Below the pieces are notes generated by a model. That model was not told where the DNA came from. It saw nothing but the letters and a program-made list of their open reading frames with translations, and did not search any database. Below, piece after piece: positions 16,482-27,029 of a DNA stretch of 61,147 nucleotides. The DNA is taken from NCBI GenBank assembly GCA_018499985.2, contig JAHBAT020000008.1, positions 1-61,147 of the forward strand, read 5' to 3'. Position numbers and translations under genes: made by a program. This DNA comes from Candidatus Moraniibacteriota bacterium. Its GTDB lineage: Bacteria; Patescibacteriota; Minisyncoccia; Moranbacterales; UBA1568. The first letter of the stretch is position 1; every line of letters starts with the position of its first letter.

Positions 16482-17615
16482 ATGATTCTTATGGCAAAAA
16501 ATATCCGAGTCGTATTAACAGGTGGCGTATCAGGAGGACATACCTTTCCGCTCTTGGCAGTAGCTGAAGAGTTGCAGACCCTCTCACCCGGAGTAGAGTT
16601 TCTTTTTATAGGACCGAGCGGTGGATTTGGTGCAGCTAGTATGGAAGAAAAGGGCATCCCCGTGAAACTTGTGAGTACTGGTAAGTGGCGCCGCTATTTT
16701 TCTTTCCAGAATTTCACAGACCTTTTCCGCATTCCTTTTGGTTTTATACAGTCACTGTGGCATTTGTTTTTCTTTTTTCCGGATGTTGTTTTTTCTAAGG
16801 GTGGTTCAGCTTCTGTGCCAGTGGTACTGGCTGCGCGAGTCTATCGGATCCCAGTGCTTATCCATGACTCGGACGCAGTAGCTGGTATGGCGAATCGTTT
16901 TCTTTCTCGCTTTGTGCAAAAAATTGCTATTGCGTATCCATCTGCTCGTAATTATTTTCCAGTAGAGAAGGTAGCCTTGACTGGTAACCCAGTACGGACA
17001 GATATTATGTCTGGTCAGCGTGAACGAGGGTATATGGAATTCGGTCTTGATCCAGGTAAAAAAACAATTGCAGTCATTGGCGGCAGTCTTGGAGCTACTC
17101 GTCTCAATGAGGCATTGCTTCATATTTTGCCTGAACTTTTGGCAGAAGGTATCCAGGTGATTCATCAGACAGGAAGTGACCACTATGAAAATATACTGAA
17201 GGCAGTCACGGGTGCTGGTATAGAGCCTAGAGGAAGTACTGGGTATATACCCAGAGCGTTTTTTACTGCCGAAGAACTCGGAGACGCTTATGCGCTTTCT
17301 GATGTCGTGATGTCACGTGCTGGTGCTGGTTCTATTGCTGAACTCGCCTCGCTTGGCAAAACCTGTATCCTAGTGCCCCTCGCAAGCTCTGCCAATGGTG
17401 AACAGCAAAAAAACGCCTATGATATAGCACATATCGGAGGAGCAGCTGTACTCGAGGAAGCAAATCTTGGAGAGCATCTTCTCTTGGATGAAATCAAATC
17501 ACTCTTAAATGATGAAGCAAAGTCGAAAGCAATGGGAGAAGCACTTCGAGCTTTCTATCATCCTGAAGCAGCGCGTCACATCGCAGAAGGCCTCCTTTCT
17601 TTGGTTAAGGTATAA
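16482..17615 (+). CDS. murG: UDP-GlcNAc--MurNAc-pentapeptide-PP-undecaprenol GlcNAc transferase MurG
   Basis: LTGGVSGGHTFPLLAVAEEL; VMSRAGAGSIAELASLGKTCILVPL. Confidence 0.95.
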   Translation: MILMAKNIRVVLTGGVSGGHTFPLLAVAEELQTLSPGVEFLFIGPSGGFGAASMEEKGIPVKLVSTGKWRRYFSFQNFTDLFRIPFGFIQSLWHLFFFFPDVVFSKGGSASVPVVLAARVYRIPVLIHDSDAVAGMANRFLSRFVQKIAIAYPSARNYFPVEKVALTGNPVRTDIMSGQRERGYMEFGLDPGKKTIAVIGGSLGATRLNEALLHILPELLAEGIQVIHQTGSDHYENILKAVTGAGIEPRGSTGYIPRAFFTAEELGDAYALSDVVMSRAGAGSIAELASLGKTCILVPLASSANGEQQKNAYDIAHIGGAAVLEEANLGEHLLLDEIKSLLNDEAKSKAMGEALRAFYHPEAARHIAEGLLSLVKV

Positions 17616-17621
17616 GACTCT

Positions 17622-19007
17622 ATGAAACTTGCAGACTACAAACATATTCACATGGTAGGGATTAAAGGGGCAGGTATGACAGCCCTTTGTGAGCTTCTCG
17701 TCCATCATGGCCTACAGATAACTGGCTCTGATACAGAAGAAGTTTTTTATACCGATACTATCTTGGCAAAATATGGCATTGTACCGCGTGTTGGATTTAA
17801 GGATGAGCATATAGGCTCAGATGTAGATTTGGTGATATATTCCACGGCCTACAACAAAGAGCAAAACAGAGAGCTTGCGGTAGCCTTGGAGAGAGGGACT
17901 CCTGTTATGAGTTATCCGGAAGCAGTTGGTATGCTCACTCGTGAATGGCAGACTTTGGCTGTCTGCGGGACGCATGGCAAGACCACGACCAGTGCTCTTC
18001 TGGCCCACACACTTAAGACTATTGGTGAAGATCCAAGTGCTATCATAGGGAGCAAAATTGCTTCATGGGGAGGAAGTGCTCTTCTTGGTAAGGGTAAACA
18101 CCTTGTCCTTGAGGCGGATGAATACCAAAACAAGTTGGCTCACTACACACCCTTTGGAGTGATACTTACGAGTGTGGACTATGATCACCCGGATTTTTTT
18201 GCGACTGAAGAAATATACCGAGATACTTTTAAGCAGTTTGTGGCACGTATTCCACGACATGGTCAGCTCGTGTACTGCTTTGACAATAGCGATGTAGTGG
18301 AGGTAAGTAAAAGTGCTCAAGTGAGTGCGCATTCGTATGGTTTTGTAACAGGGGCAGAATACCAAATAGTAAACTGGGAGGCTATTCCCGATGGAACTAC
18401 ACGACAGCGTTTTGAGGTCATGCACCAGGATATGAGTCTGGGTGTCTACGAACTTATTCTCGCGGGTCGTCACAATGCTTTGAATGCCACCGCAGTGCTG
18501 GCGCTTTTGTATCAGCTTGGTATGAATACAGAAGCTGTGCGTGAAGCGATGAAGTCTTTTGTAGGGACTGAACGTCGTTTTGAATTTCTTGGAGAGCGCT
18601 TTGGAGCTCTTATCTATGATGACTATGCGCATCATCCAGAAGAGATACGTACCACACTCCGAAGCTTCAGGGAACTTTTCCCAAACCGTCAGCTCAAAGT
18701 AGTTTTTCATCCACATACCTTTACTCGCACTAAGGCATTGCTTCAAGAGTTTGCGCAGAGTTTTGATGATGCTGATCAGGTCATCATTCTCCCTATTTAC
18801 GGAAGCGCTCGTGAAGAGCAGGGTGGTGTGTCTTCGGAAGATCTTGCTCAGGCAATCAATCGTTTCATAGCAGGTAAGGCAGATGTAGGTGAATCCATAG
18901 AAGAGGTAACTACGAAACTTGAAAAAGACATGGGCCGTAATGACCTGATAGTCACTCTTGGAGCTGGTAATGTGTGGGAGATATCTCACGCCCTCACCAA
19001 GAAGTAG
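17622..19007 (+). CDS. murC: UDP-N-acetylmuramate--L-alanine ligase
   Basis: HMVGIKGAGMTALCELL; CGTHGKTTTSALLAHTL. Confidence 0.93.
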   Translation: MKLADYKHIHMVGIKGAGMTALCELLVHHGLQITGSDTEEVFYTDTILAKYGIVPRVGFKDEHIGSDVDLVIYSTAYNKEQNRELAVALERGTPVMSYPEAVGMLTREWQTLAVCGTHGKTTTSALLAHTLKTIGEDPSAIIGSKIASWGGSALLGKGKHLVLEADEYQNKLAHYTPFGVILTSVDYDHPDFFATEEIYRDTFKQFVARIPRHGQLVYCFDNSDVVEVSKSAQVSAHSYGFVTGAEYQIVNWEAIPDGTTRQRFEVMHQDMSLGVYELILAGRHNALNATAVLALLYQLGMNTEAVREAMKSFVGTERRFEFLGERFGALIYDDYAHHPEEIRTTLRSFRELFPNRQLKVVFHPHTFTRTKALLQEFAQSFDDADQVIILPIYGSAREEQGGVSSEDLAQAINRFIAGKADVGESIEEVTTKLEKDMGRNDLIVTLGAGNVWEISHALTKK

Positions 19008-19056
19008 TTACTTAGAAGTTTAGCTTCTAAGTAAAAGAAAATAAAAATAAAAAGAT

Positions 19057-19995
19057 ATGAGTAAACTGAAGATTGAAGAAAATTATCCTTTAGCGCCACT
19101 TACGACTTTTAAGATCGGAGGGAACGCCAAGGCCTATGTCCAGGTAGAGTCGGCCAGTGAAGTGGTGGAGGCGATAGAATATGCTAAGCATCAGGGTATG
19201 CCAGCTTTCCTTTTGGGAGGTGGGAGTAATGTGCTTTTTTCGGACAACGGCTTTCCTGGACTTGTGGTGCACCTTGTTTCGACAGCCATAGAGATATCTC
19301 ACCAGAAGCTGACTGCCTCGTCTGGCGCACGCCTGCTTGATGTAGTACTCGCTCTTGAGGAAGTAGGCTTGGCTGGAATGGAGCGCCTTTCTGGTATTCC
19401 AGGAACTCTCGGAGGGGCAGTACGAGGCAATGCTGGAGCTTTTGGTTCTGAGATGAGTGACTTTATCAAGGTAGTGGTAGCCGTCAATCTCCGTACGGGA
19501 ATGCTTAAGTCATTTACCAAAGAAGAGTGTCAATTTGGTTATCGCAGTAGTTTTTTTAAAAAAGAAAAAGACTGGGCTATTGTGACAGCGGAGTTTTATC
19601 TGACTCAAACAGCACCGGCAGAACACCTCGCCACTATCCGCAAAGAAACCATGGCCGCTCGTGAAAGTAAGCATCCTCAGGATGCCTGGTGCGCCGGATC
19701 ATTTTTTATGAATCCGCTCGTGCACAGTGAGGCGCTCCTCGATGAGTTTTTGCGAGACAAGGGTTTCCCATCTAAGGATGGCAAGCTTCCGGCTGGCTGG
19801 CTTATCGATCATGTAGGCCTTCGTGGTAAGAAAATAGGTGGAGCACAGGTGAGTCCGCATCATCCAAACTATATCGTCAATACAGGTAAAGCTACTGCAA
19901 GTGATGTGGTGATGCTCGCATCACTGGTGAAGACCCGTGTCCGTGATGAGCTTGGTGTACGCTTACAAGAAGAGGTTCAAATGGTTGGGTTTTAG
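19057..19995 (+). CDS. murB: UDP-N-acetylenolpyruvoylglucosamine reductase
   Basis: TTFKIGGNAKAYVQVES; LLGGGSNVLFSD; GIPGTLGGAVRGNAGAFG. Confidence 0.96.
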   Translation: MSKLKIEENYPLAPLTTFKIGGNAKAYVQVESASEVVEAIEYAKHQGMPAFLLGGGSNVLFSDNGFPGLVVHLVSTAIEISHQKLTASSGARLLDVVLALEEVGLAGMERLSGIPGTLGGAVRGNAGAFGSEMSDFIKVVVAVNLRTGMLKSFTKEECQFGYRSSFFKKEKDWAIVTAEFYLTQTAPAEHLATIRKETMAARESKHPQDAWCAGSFFMNPLVHSEALLDEFLRDKGFPSKDGKLPAGWLIDHVGLRGKKIGGAQVSPHHPNYIVNTGKATASDVVMLASLVKTRVRDELGVRLQEEVQMVGF

Positions 19996-20005
19996 AAAAA
20001 GTAAT

Positions 20006-20320
20006 ATGAAGTATAAGCTTATAGTCTACGTACCCGAAAGTCACGCAGATACAGTGCGTGAAGCTATGGGAAGTGCAGGAGCGGGGAAGCTTGGCAACTA
20101 TTCGTATTGTAGTTTTTCTTCTCGTGGAGAGGGGAGATTTCTGCCTCTTCCTGGTGCAGAGCCTCATATTGGGAGCTTAGGTATTCGTGAAGTAGTAGAG
20201 GAAGAAAGAATAGAGGTAACCGTAGATGAAGAAGTGCTTCAGGTTGTAATTACCGCTATGAAGTCTGTTCATCCATACGATGAGGTGGCTTACGATGTCT
20301 ATAAGCTTGAAAATTTTTAG
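20006..20320 (+). CDS. NIF3/YqfO-type dimetal domain-like (CutA-like fold) protein
   Basis: YKLIVYVPESHADTVREAMGSAGAGKLGNYSYCSF...HPYDEVAYDVYKL. Confidence 0.8.
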   Translation: MKYKLIVYVPESHADTVREAMGSAGAGKLGNYSYCSFSSRGEGRFLPLPGAEPHIGSLGIREVVEEERIEVTVDEEVLQVVITAMKSVHPYDEVAYDVYKLENF

Positions 20321-20323
20321 ACT

Positions 20324-20878
20324 ATGAAAAAAGCTATTATCCTGCATGGGATGGCAGACAGTAAGGAAGAATATGATGGCCATGAGGCAGAACATCATTG
20401 GATTCCTTGGCTTAAGACTGAACTAGAAGCCCAAGGCTTACAAGTAGTAGCGCCAGAGTTGCCCGAGCCGTATCACCCTATATACGAAGCCTGGAAAGAA
20501 GTATTTGAGGGACTTGCGCCAGATGAGGAGACAGTGCTAGTAGGGCATAGTTGTGGTGGAGGATTTTTGGTGCGTTATCTTTCGGAGAATACCCTTCGTG
20601 TCGGTAAGGTGCTACTCGTGGCACCATACCTCGATCCAGATGGTGATCATATACCCGAGTTTTTTGACTTTCCTGTTAAGCGCAATTTGGTTTCACAGAC
20701 TGAGGGCGTGACTATCTTTATTTCAGCTGATGACGATAGTGATATCCTGGAGAGTGTGCGGATTATCAAGGATAGCTGTGACGGTATAGTGACCAGAGAG
20801 TTTGTAGACAAAGGGCATTTTACTTTTGGTGAGATGGGTACGAGAGAGTTTCCTGAATTGTTAGTAGAAGTGAACTAG
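20324..20878 (+). CDS. RBBP9/YdeN-family alpha/beta serine hydrolase
   Basis: AIILHGMADSKEEYDGH; VGHSCGGGFLVRYL. Confidence 0.85.
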   Translation: MKKAIILHGMADSKEEYDGHEAEHHWIPWLKTELEAQGLQVVAPELPEPYHPIYEAWKEVFEGLAPDEETVLVGHSCGGGFLVRYLSENTLRVGKVLLVAPYLDPDGDHIPEFFDFPVKRNLVSQTEGVTIFISADDDSDILESVRIIKDSCDGIVTREFVDKGHFTFGEMGTREFPELLVEVN

Positions 20879-20884
20879 TAGTGT

Positions 20885-21904
20885 ATGAATTTTGAAAATA
20901 CTTTTAGAGCTGAGTCAGTTAAATTGGGTTCTGAGAGAGAATCTCCTGTCCATAGGATAGTAGGGGGAAGTCCTGAGACACAGAGGAGGGCGCAAGCGTA
21001 TTGGAAGGGTGTAGCAGATGGTATGATGAATCGAAGAAAGGAGGATAAAAATACACAGGAAATCCCTCCTGAACTTCATGAGAGCATTGAGAAAATACAT
21101 GTGCTTTTGGTAGAGTTTCTCCGAGAGTATGGGTTAGAGGAGTCTATAGAGATAACCCCAGAGCATACCCATTTTATAAATAAGGCTTCCGAAGATGAAC
21201 TAGAAAAAGGTATTTTAGGCACGTATAGAACTTATACAGGAGAAATAGATATTTTACAGGATCTAGAGAAGGGTGATTATTGGCAGATATGTAGGATACT
21301 CGTTCACGAAATGATACATATGCAATCATTTCAAAGTGTTACTGCAAAAAAATGGAGTCCAGATTTGAAGGATAAGAGAGTTATAGGAGATTTAGGGGAT
21401 TCTGATAATACTGTTTTTCAGGAAAGACGCATGGGAATTTCCATGATGGATAAGAGTGGATCACAAAAAGAATTGTTATTAAGATGGGCCAATGAGGCAG
21501 TGACAGAAGAATTGTCAAAGAGATTTATGCACAGATATGCTCAAAAAATACCAATCATTAAAGAAAAGGCTAAAGCGATAAAAAAAAGAAGGCGATTGAA
21601 TCACTTAAAACGATTTGACTTAGAACGTGCCATTATCGATCCAATGATGCTTGATGTATATAGCGATGAATTCAACTATAAGAATTATAGAGAAAATTTC
21701 AACATACTGGTAAGCGCCTTGTACCGTAAAGATAGTGAAAGAAATACGCCAAAATATAAAACAAGAGAGGATGTATTTAAACTTTTTTCTGGAGCTATGC
21801 TCAATGGTAGATTGTTACCTATAGCCAGAGCTTTAGAATCACTTTGGGCAAGTAACTCAAAGCAAGAAGGTATGCGTAGCTATCTTCGAGCTATAAGTAA
21901 ATAA
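20885..21904 (+). CDS. Hypothetical protein with HExxH-type (HEMIH) putative metallopeptidase motif
   Basis: ICRILVHEMIHMQSF ... NEAVTEELSKRF; AT-rich. Confidence 0.7.
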   Translation: MNFENTFRAESVKLGSERESPVHRIVGGSPETQRRAQAYWKGVADGMMNRRKEDKNTQEIPPELHESIEKIHVLLVEFLREYGLEESIEITPEHTHFINKASEDELEKGILGTYRTYTGEIDILQDLEKGDYWQICRILVHEMIHMQSFQSVTAKKWSPDLKDKRVIGDLGDSDNTVFQERRMGISMMDKSGSQKELLLRWANEAVTEELSKRFMHRYAQKIPIIKEKAKAIKKRRRLNHLKRFDLERAIIDPMMLDVYSDEFNYKNYRENFNILVSALYRKDSERNTPKYKTREDVFKLFSGAMLNGRLLPIARALESLWASNSKQEGMRSYLRAISK

Positions 21905-21914
21905 TGAGAAATAT

Positions 21915-22124
21915 ATGGACCAGGAACTAGAGGCTAGACTCAAAGCGCAAGACGAGAAGCTAGAGCAGATATATGTATCGGTAGAAAAAACGCGTAAGTA
22001 TTTCCTTTTTACTATGGTAAGTACTTTGGTGTTTTTCTTGGTGCCGATTATTGGGTTGATGGTAGCTATTCCAGCTCTTCTTGACTCTCTTTCGACGACC
22101 AGTCAGATGATCAATGGTCTATAG
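21915..22124 (+). CDS. Small membrane protein, hypothetical
   Basis: Short coiled-coil plus one hydrophobic segment; tightly follows upstream gene. Confidence 0.6.
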   Translation: MDQELEARLKAQDEKLEQIYVSVEKTRKYFLFTMVSTLVFFLVPIIGLMVAIPALLDSLSTTSQMINGL

Positions 22125-22147
22125 CAAACAAGGGCTTAAATAAAAGC

Positions 22148-22185
22148 AAAAAAGAGTTCCGAGGCTTGCCTAGGAGCTCTTTCGG
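22148..22185 (+). terminator. Terminator-like hairpin
   Basis: AAAGAGTTCCgaggcttgcctaGGAGCTCTTT. Confidence 0.6.
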
Positions 22186-22223
22186 CTTTATACTAGAGAT
22201 ACTTAAATACTAAAAATACCGTT

Positions 22224-22574
22224 ATGAAAACCCGATTTCTCTACAAAGGTGATACCAAAGATGAACGCTCTACTGCCTATATCGAAAAAAAACTGGAACG
22301 CTTGGCCAAACTTGTAGATGAAAGTGCCTTGTTTGAAATAGAGATCAGTGGAGCGCCAGACAAAAACTATCGTGTAGAAGTAATGGTGAGTGAGCATGGA
22401 GAATTGTTTCGAGCAGAAGAAACTACCCAAAGCATCGAGGCTTCAATAGACGCCGTAACCGATGAGCTCGAAGGACAAATTACAAAGCAGCGGAATAAGA
22501 AAAGGGATCTAGATCTTCGTAGTGAACGCTCGCTCAAGAAGAAGCTTGTAGTAGATGAAGATGCGCGTTTTTAA
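22224..22574 (+). CDS. Ribosome hibernation promoting factor / RaiA family
   Basis: Short RaiA-like domain: YIEKKLERLAKLV...EVMVSEHGELFRAEETTQSIEASIDAVTDELEGQI. Confidence 0.8.
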   Translation: MKTRFLYKGDTKDERSTAYIEKKLERLAKLVDESALFEIEISGAPDKNYRVEVMVSEHGELFRAEETTQSIEASIDAVTDELEGQITKQRNKKRDLDLRSERSLKKKLVVDEDARF

Positions 22575-22603
22575 TTCATAGCAAAGTTTAGGATATATCC
22601 GTT

Positions 22604-25264
22604 ATGGCCTTTTTAGAAAAAATATTTGGATCAAATGAGCGTGTCGTAAGTAAACTTCGTCCCTTGGTAGATAAGGTCAACGCCTTAGAAGAAGAATACA
22701 AAAAGCTTTCAGATGATGATATTAAAGCGAAGACAGAAAGTTTTAAAGAGCGTATTCGTAAGGGTGAGACAACTGACAAGCTTTTGCCAGAAGCCTTTGC
22801 TTTGGTACGGGAAACTGCTGGACGAGTAATCGGAGAGCGTCACTATGACGTACAGATGCTTGGTGGAGTAGTGCTTCATCAAGGAAAAATAGCTGAAATG
22901 AAAACAGGTGAAGGTAAGACTCTGACTTCTACTTTACCGATTTACCTTAATGCCCTAACTGGTAAGGGTGTGCATGTAGTGACCGTCAATGATTATCTAG
23001 CTATGCGTGATGCCAACTGGATGGGTCGCGTCTATGAAGCGCTTGGCTTGACTACAGCTTGTATTGTGGGTCAAGGAGTGTCGTATCAGTATACGACCAA
23101 TGTAGTGGACACTAATGAAGTGAGTATCGAGACAGCTAATCTCATGCCAGTGACTCGTCGTGAGGCATACGCTTCTGATATCACCTACGGTACCAACAAT
23201 GAGTTTGGTTTTGACTACCTGCGAGACAACATGGTATCGAGTCTTGAAGATATGGTACAGAGGGAACTTCATTTTGCTATTGTCGATGAAGTCGACTCTA
23301 TCCTTATCGATGAGGCTCGTACACCTTTGATTATTTCTGCTCCAGATGCAGAATCAGGTAAGCTCTACGAGCGTTTTGCCCGTATCGTACCGAAGCTGCA
23401 GGCTGAAAAGCACTACACGATAGATGAAAAGATGAAAGTGGTGACACTGACTGATGATGGTATTACTGAAGTAGAGCGTATGCTTGGTATGGGCAATATG
23501 TATGCTTCTGGCAATGTAGAATATGTACATCACCTTGAGCAGTCTCTCAAGGCGGAAGTGATATTTAAGCTTGACCGTGATTATGTGGTCAAAGATGGGC
23601 AAGTAATTATTGTAGACGATTTTACGGGTCGCCTCATGCCAGGTAGGCGCTACAGTGAGGGACTGCATTAGGCTATCGAAGCCAAAGAAAAGGTAACTGT
23701 CCAAAAAGAAACTCGTACTCTGGCTACTATTACCTTTCAGAACTACTTCCGTCTGTATGACAAGCTCTCTGGTATGACCGGTACTGCCAGTACTTCGGCT
23801 GAAGAGTTTGCTAAGGTATACGAACTCGATGTCGTAGAAATCCCTACACATCGCGGTATGCAACGTAAGGATTATCCAGACGTGGTCTACAAAAATGAAG
23901 AGGCAAAATTTCGCGCTATCAGTAAGCGTGTAGCTGAAATCACCAAGACAGGTCAGCCGATTCTTATTGGTACGATTGCAATTGAGAAATCAGAATATTT
24001 GAGTGCTTTACTTACTCGTGAAGGGATAGAACACCGAGTGCTTAACGCCAAGCAGCACGAAAAAGAAGCCTTGATTATCAATCAGGCTGGTCAGAAGGGC
24101 AATGTGACTATTGCCACCAACATGGCAGGTCGTGGTACAGATATCAAGCTTGGGGAGGGTGTCAAAGAACTTGGTGGATTGTTTATCATCGGTACGGAGC
24201 GTCACGAAGCTCGGCGTATCGACAATCAGCTTCGTGGACGCGCTGGGCGACAAGGTGATCCAGGAGCTTCACAGTTCTATGTGTCACTTGAAGATGAACT
24301 CATGCGTCGTTTCGGCGGAGAGCGTATGCAGGGCATGATGACCAAGCTTGGCCTTCCTGATGATGAGCCTATCCAAAACGGTCTTATTTCAAAAACCATC
24401 GAAAGCGCTCAGTCAAAAATCGAGGGCTACAACTTCGATGTCCGTAAGCACGTCTTGGAGTATGACGATGTTATGAACAAGCAGCGTGAGGTGGTTTATC
24501 GTAAGCGCAAAGCAGTGCTTCAAGCAAATGATTTCCGTGATGAAACCCTGAAGCTTTTGTCAGAGGAGTTTGATCATCAGATTGCCTTTCACTGTGCCGG
24601 AGAAGATAGTCTTTGGCAGGTAGAAGATATCGTAGGAGAAGTAAATGCTTTGGCGCCTGTATTTGATGATAAGAAAGCTCTTTCTAAGCTTATCGCTATC
24701 CGTGATGACCGCTCTAAGGATGAGACGGAGAAGCGTTCCATGATTCTTGAATACTTAGTAGGTGAGATGAAAGTGGTGCACGCTGAAAAAGAAAAAGCTT
24801 TCAACAAAGAAACTTGGAATAATATCCAGCGAGCCCTGTACCTTCGTTCACTAGATACACTGTGGATGAATCACCTCGATGAAATTGACTACCTTCGTCA
24901 GGGTATCGGTCTACGTGGTATTGCTCAGAAGGATCCATTGATTGAATACAAACGTGAAGCGTATGATATGTTCCTCGGACTTATGGACAGTGTCCGCAAA
25001 ACTTTTCTTTCTACGATTCTTAAATTAGAGCCAAGTGTTGAGCAGGTCCCTAAAGAAGAAAAGCGTCAGCTGGTATTTACGGGAGCAAGTGAAGATATTG
25101 AGCAGTTTGGTGGCGAAACATCTACGAACCAGCAACCTGCAAAAGCGGCACCTATTCACAATAGTGAGCTCATAGGACGTAACGACCCTTGTCCGTGCGG
25201 GAGTGGACTGAAGTATAAGAAGTGCGGAGCTATCAATGCCAAAGAGCACACAAAAGTAGCGTAA
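22604..25264 (+). CDS. secA: Protein translocase subunit SecA, interrupted by in-frame TAG at 23669-23671
   Basis: Two tracked ORFs (22604-23671, 23774-25264) are in the same frame; [41 protein letters not shown]-terminal [12 protein letters not shown]. Confidence 0.95.
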
Positions 25265-25268
25265 AACT

Positions 25269-25472
25269 ATGACATCCGACGAAGTAGAGAAGGAGTTTTC
25301 CATCTGTAGAGAGCTTTATTTTCAGAATAAAGGAGGCTGTCATTGGGGAAAATGTAAGGATTGTGGTCTGATACCAGCCTTACATAAACTCAGTACTGGT
25401 GAGGTGCTAGAAAATAAAGAATCCATTAAGGCTCTCAAGGAAAGAGTATTTGGAAGTAGAGAATATTTATAA
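25269..25472 (+). CDS. Small Cys-containing hypothetical protein (CHWGKCKDC)
   Basis: 67 aa ORF directly after secA. Confidence 0.6.
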   Translation: MTSDEVEKEFSICRELYFQNKGGCHWGKCKDCGLIPALHKLSTGEVLENKESIKALKERVFGSREYL

Positions 25473-25551
25473 AAAAGCAGAGTAAGGAGAGCTCTTGATA
25501 GAAGCCTCTTTTTGCTGTATAGTTTACAATTGTTGTTAATAATAAGAATTT

Positions 25552-26952
25552 ATGATGCCAATCAAGAAGAAAACCAAAATCGTGGCTACTATTGGACCAC
25601 GTACCGAGTCAGTCGAAATGCTCGAGAAACTCGTTAAAGCAGGTCTTAGTGTCATGCGTCTTAATATGAGTCATGGCGACCATGCTGAGCACCGTCTGCG
25701 TATCAAAAACGCTCGCATAGTAGAAAAAAATCTCGGCGTCTCCCTTCCGGTTCTTCTTGATCTTTCTGGTCCAAAGATTCGTACAGGTGAATACACTACA
25801 GAACGTATCACTATCAAAAATGGTAAGAAGGTGACTCTTACCACTGAAAAAATTATTGGTGACGAAACTCGTTTCTCTATCAATTATCCAAAGCTACCAC
25901 AAGAAGTGAGCAAGGGATCTATCATTATGCTTGATGATGGTAAGAAGAAGCTGGTGGTAGAAAAAGTGGAGGGTACAGAAATACTTTGTAAGGTAGTAGT
26001 AGGTGGTGAGCTCAAAGCTCGCCGTGGAGTTAATATCCCAGGAGCCTACCTCTCAGTCAGTTCTATCACCGCGAAGGATAAAAAAGACTTAGCCTTTGGT
26101 ATTGAAGAGGGAATTGATATAGTAGCACTTTCTTTTGTGCGTACTGCTAAGGATGTACTTGACCTCAAGAAGCTACTCAAGAAGGCTCCACATTATGTGC
26201 CGATTATCACCAAGATTGAAACACAAGAGGCGATAGATAACCTAGATGCTATTCTCGCAGTGGCTGATGGAGCTATGGTGGCTCGTGGAGACTTGGCTAT
26301 TGAAGTGCCGACAGAGCTCGTACCAGTCTATCAGAAGGTAATTATCGCTAAGTGTAATGCTCTTGGTAAGCCTGTTATCACAGCCACTCAGATGCTTGAA
26401 TCTATGATCCATAGTCCAGTGCCAACTCGCGCTGAAGTGTCTGATATTGCCAACGCTATTTATGACGGTACTGACGCAGTGATGCTCTCAGAAGAAAGTA
26501 CTCTCGGAGAATTTCCAGTAGAGGCGGTAGAAGTGATGACTCGTGTGGCTCAGGCCAATGAAATCCCGGAGCCAATTGATTATCCGGAGATGCCTATTAG
26601 TGACTCTATTACTCGTAGTGTCTACAAGACTGCCAATAATGTGCGTGCTAAGTATATCGTAGCTCTTACAGAGACAGGAAAGAGTGCTCGTTTGGTAGAG
26701 CGTTTCAATCCAAATGCACCTATTATTGCTCTTACTCCTCATGAAAAGACAGTTAAGAACCTGGCGCTTACTTCTAATGTCACTCCACATTTGATTCCGA
26801 AGCTAGACACCTTTGATCAGGTACTTGAGTTTGTACCTAAGTATTTCCTTGAAAAGAAATTAGCTCAAAAAGGCGACAAGCTTGTTTTGACGGCTGGTGT
26901 CCCATTTGCTGTCTCAGGCAGCACGAATATGTGTCTTGTGATTACGATTTAG
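25552..26952 (+). CDS. pyk: Pyruvate kinase
   Basis: KTKIVATIGPRTESVEMLEKLVKAGLSVMRLNMSHGDH; GDLAIEVP; ITATQMLESM. Confidence 0.97.
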   Translation: MMPIKKKTKIVATIGPRTESVEMLEKLVKAGLSVMRLNMSHGDHAEHRLRIKNARIVEKNLGVSLPVLLDLSGPKIRTGEYTTERITIKNGKKVTLTTEKIIGDETRFSINYPKLPQEVSKGSIIMLDDGKKKLVVEKVEGTEILCKVVVGGELKARRGVNIPGAYLSVSSITAKDKKDLAFGIEEGIDIVALSFVRTAKDVLDLKKLLKKAPHYVPIITKIETQEAIDNLDAILAVADGAMVARGDLAIEVPTELVPVYQKVIIAKCNALGKPVITATQMLESMIHSPVPTRAEVSDIANAIYDGTDAVMLSEESTLGEFPVEAVEVMTRVAQANEIPEPIDYPEMPISDSITRSVYKTANNVRAKYIVALTETGKSARLVERFNPNAPIIALTPHEKTVKNLALTSNVTPHLIPKLDTFDQVLEFVPKYFLEKKLAQKGDKLVLTAGVPFAVSGSTNMCLVITI

Positions 26953-26954
26953 TA

Positions 26955-26986
26955 GATGAAAAAGGCTCCCTTGGAGCCTTTTTCTA
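26955..26986 (+). terminator. Rho-independent terminator
   Basis: AAAAGGCTCC-ctt-GGAGCCTTTTT. Confidence 0.9.
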
Positions 26987-27029
26987 AATATGAGAGTATA
27001 GAAAAATAGTGTTTACTTTTATTTAAGAC

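Noticed and set aside
18063-18989. 308-aa minus-strand ORF
   Set aside because: Lies entirely antisense to murC; no RBS or family resemblance
22604-25264. Genome-wide reassignment of TAG as an explanation for the secA stop
   Set aside because: Several intact genes end in TAG at the expected C-terminus and no other internal TAG was found
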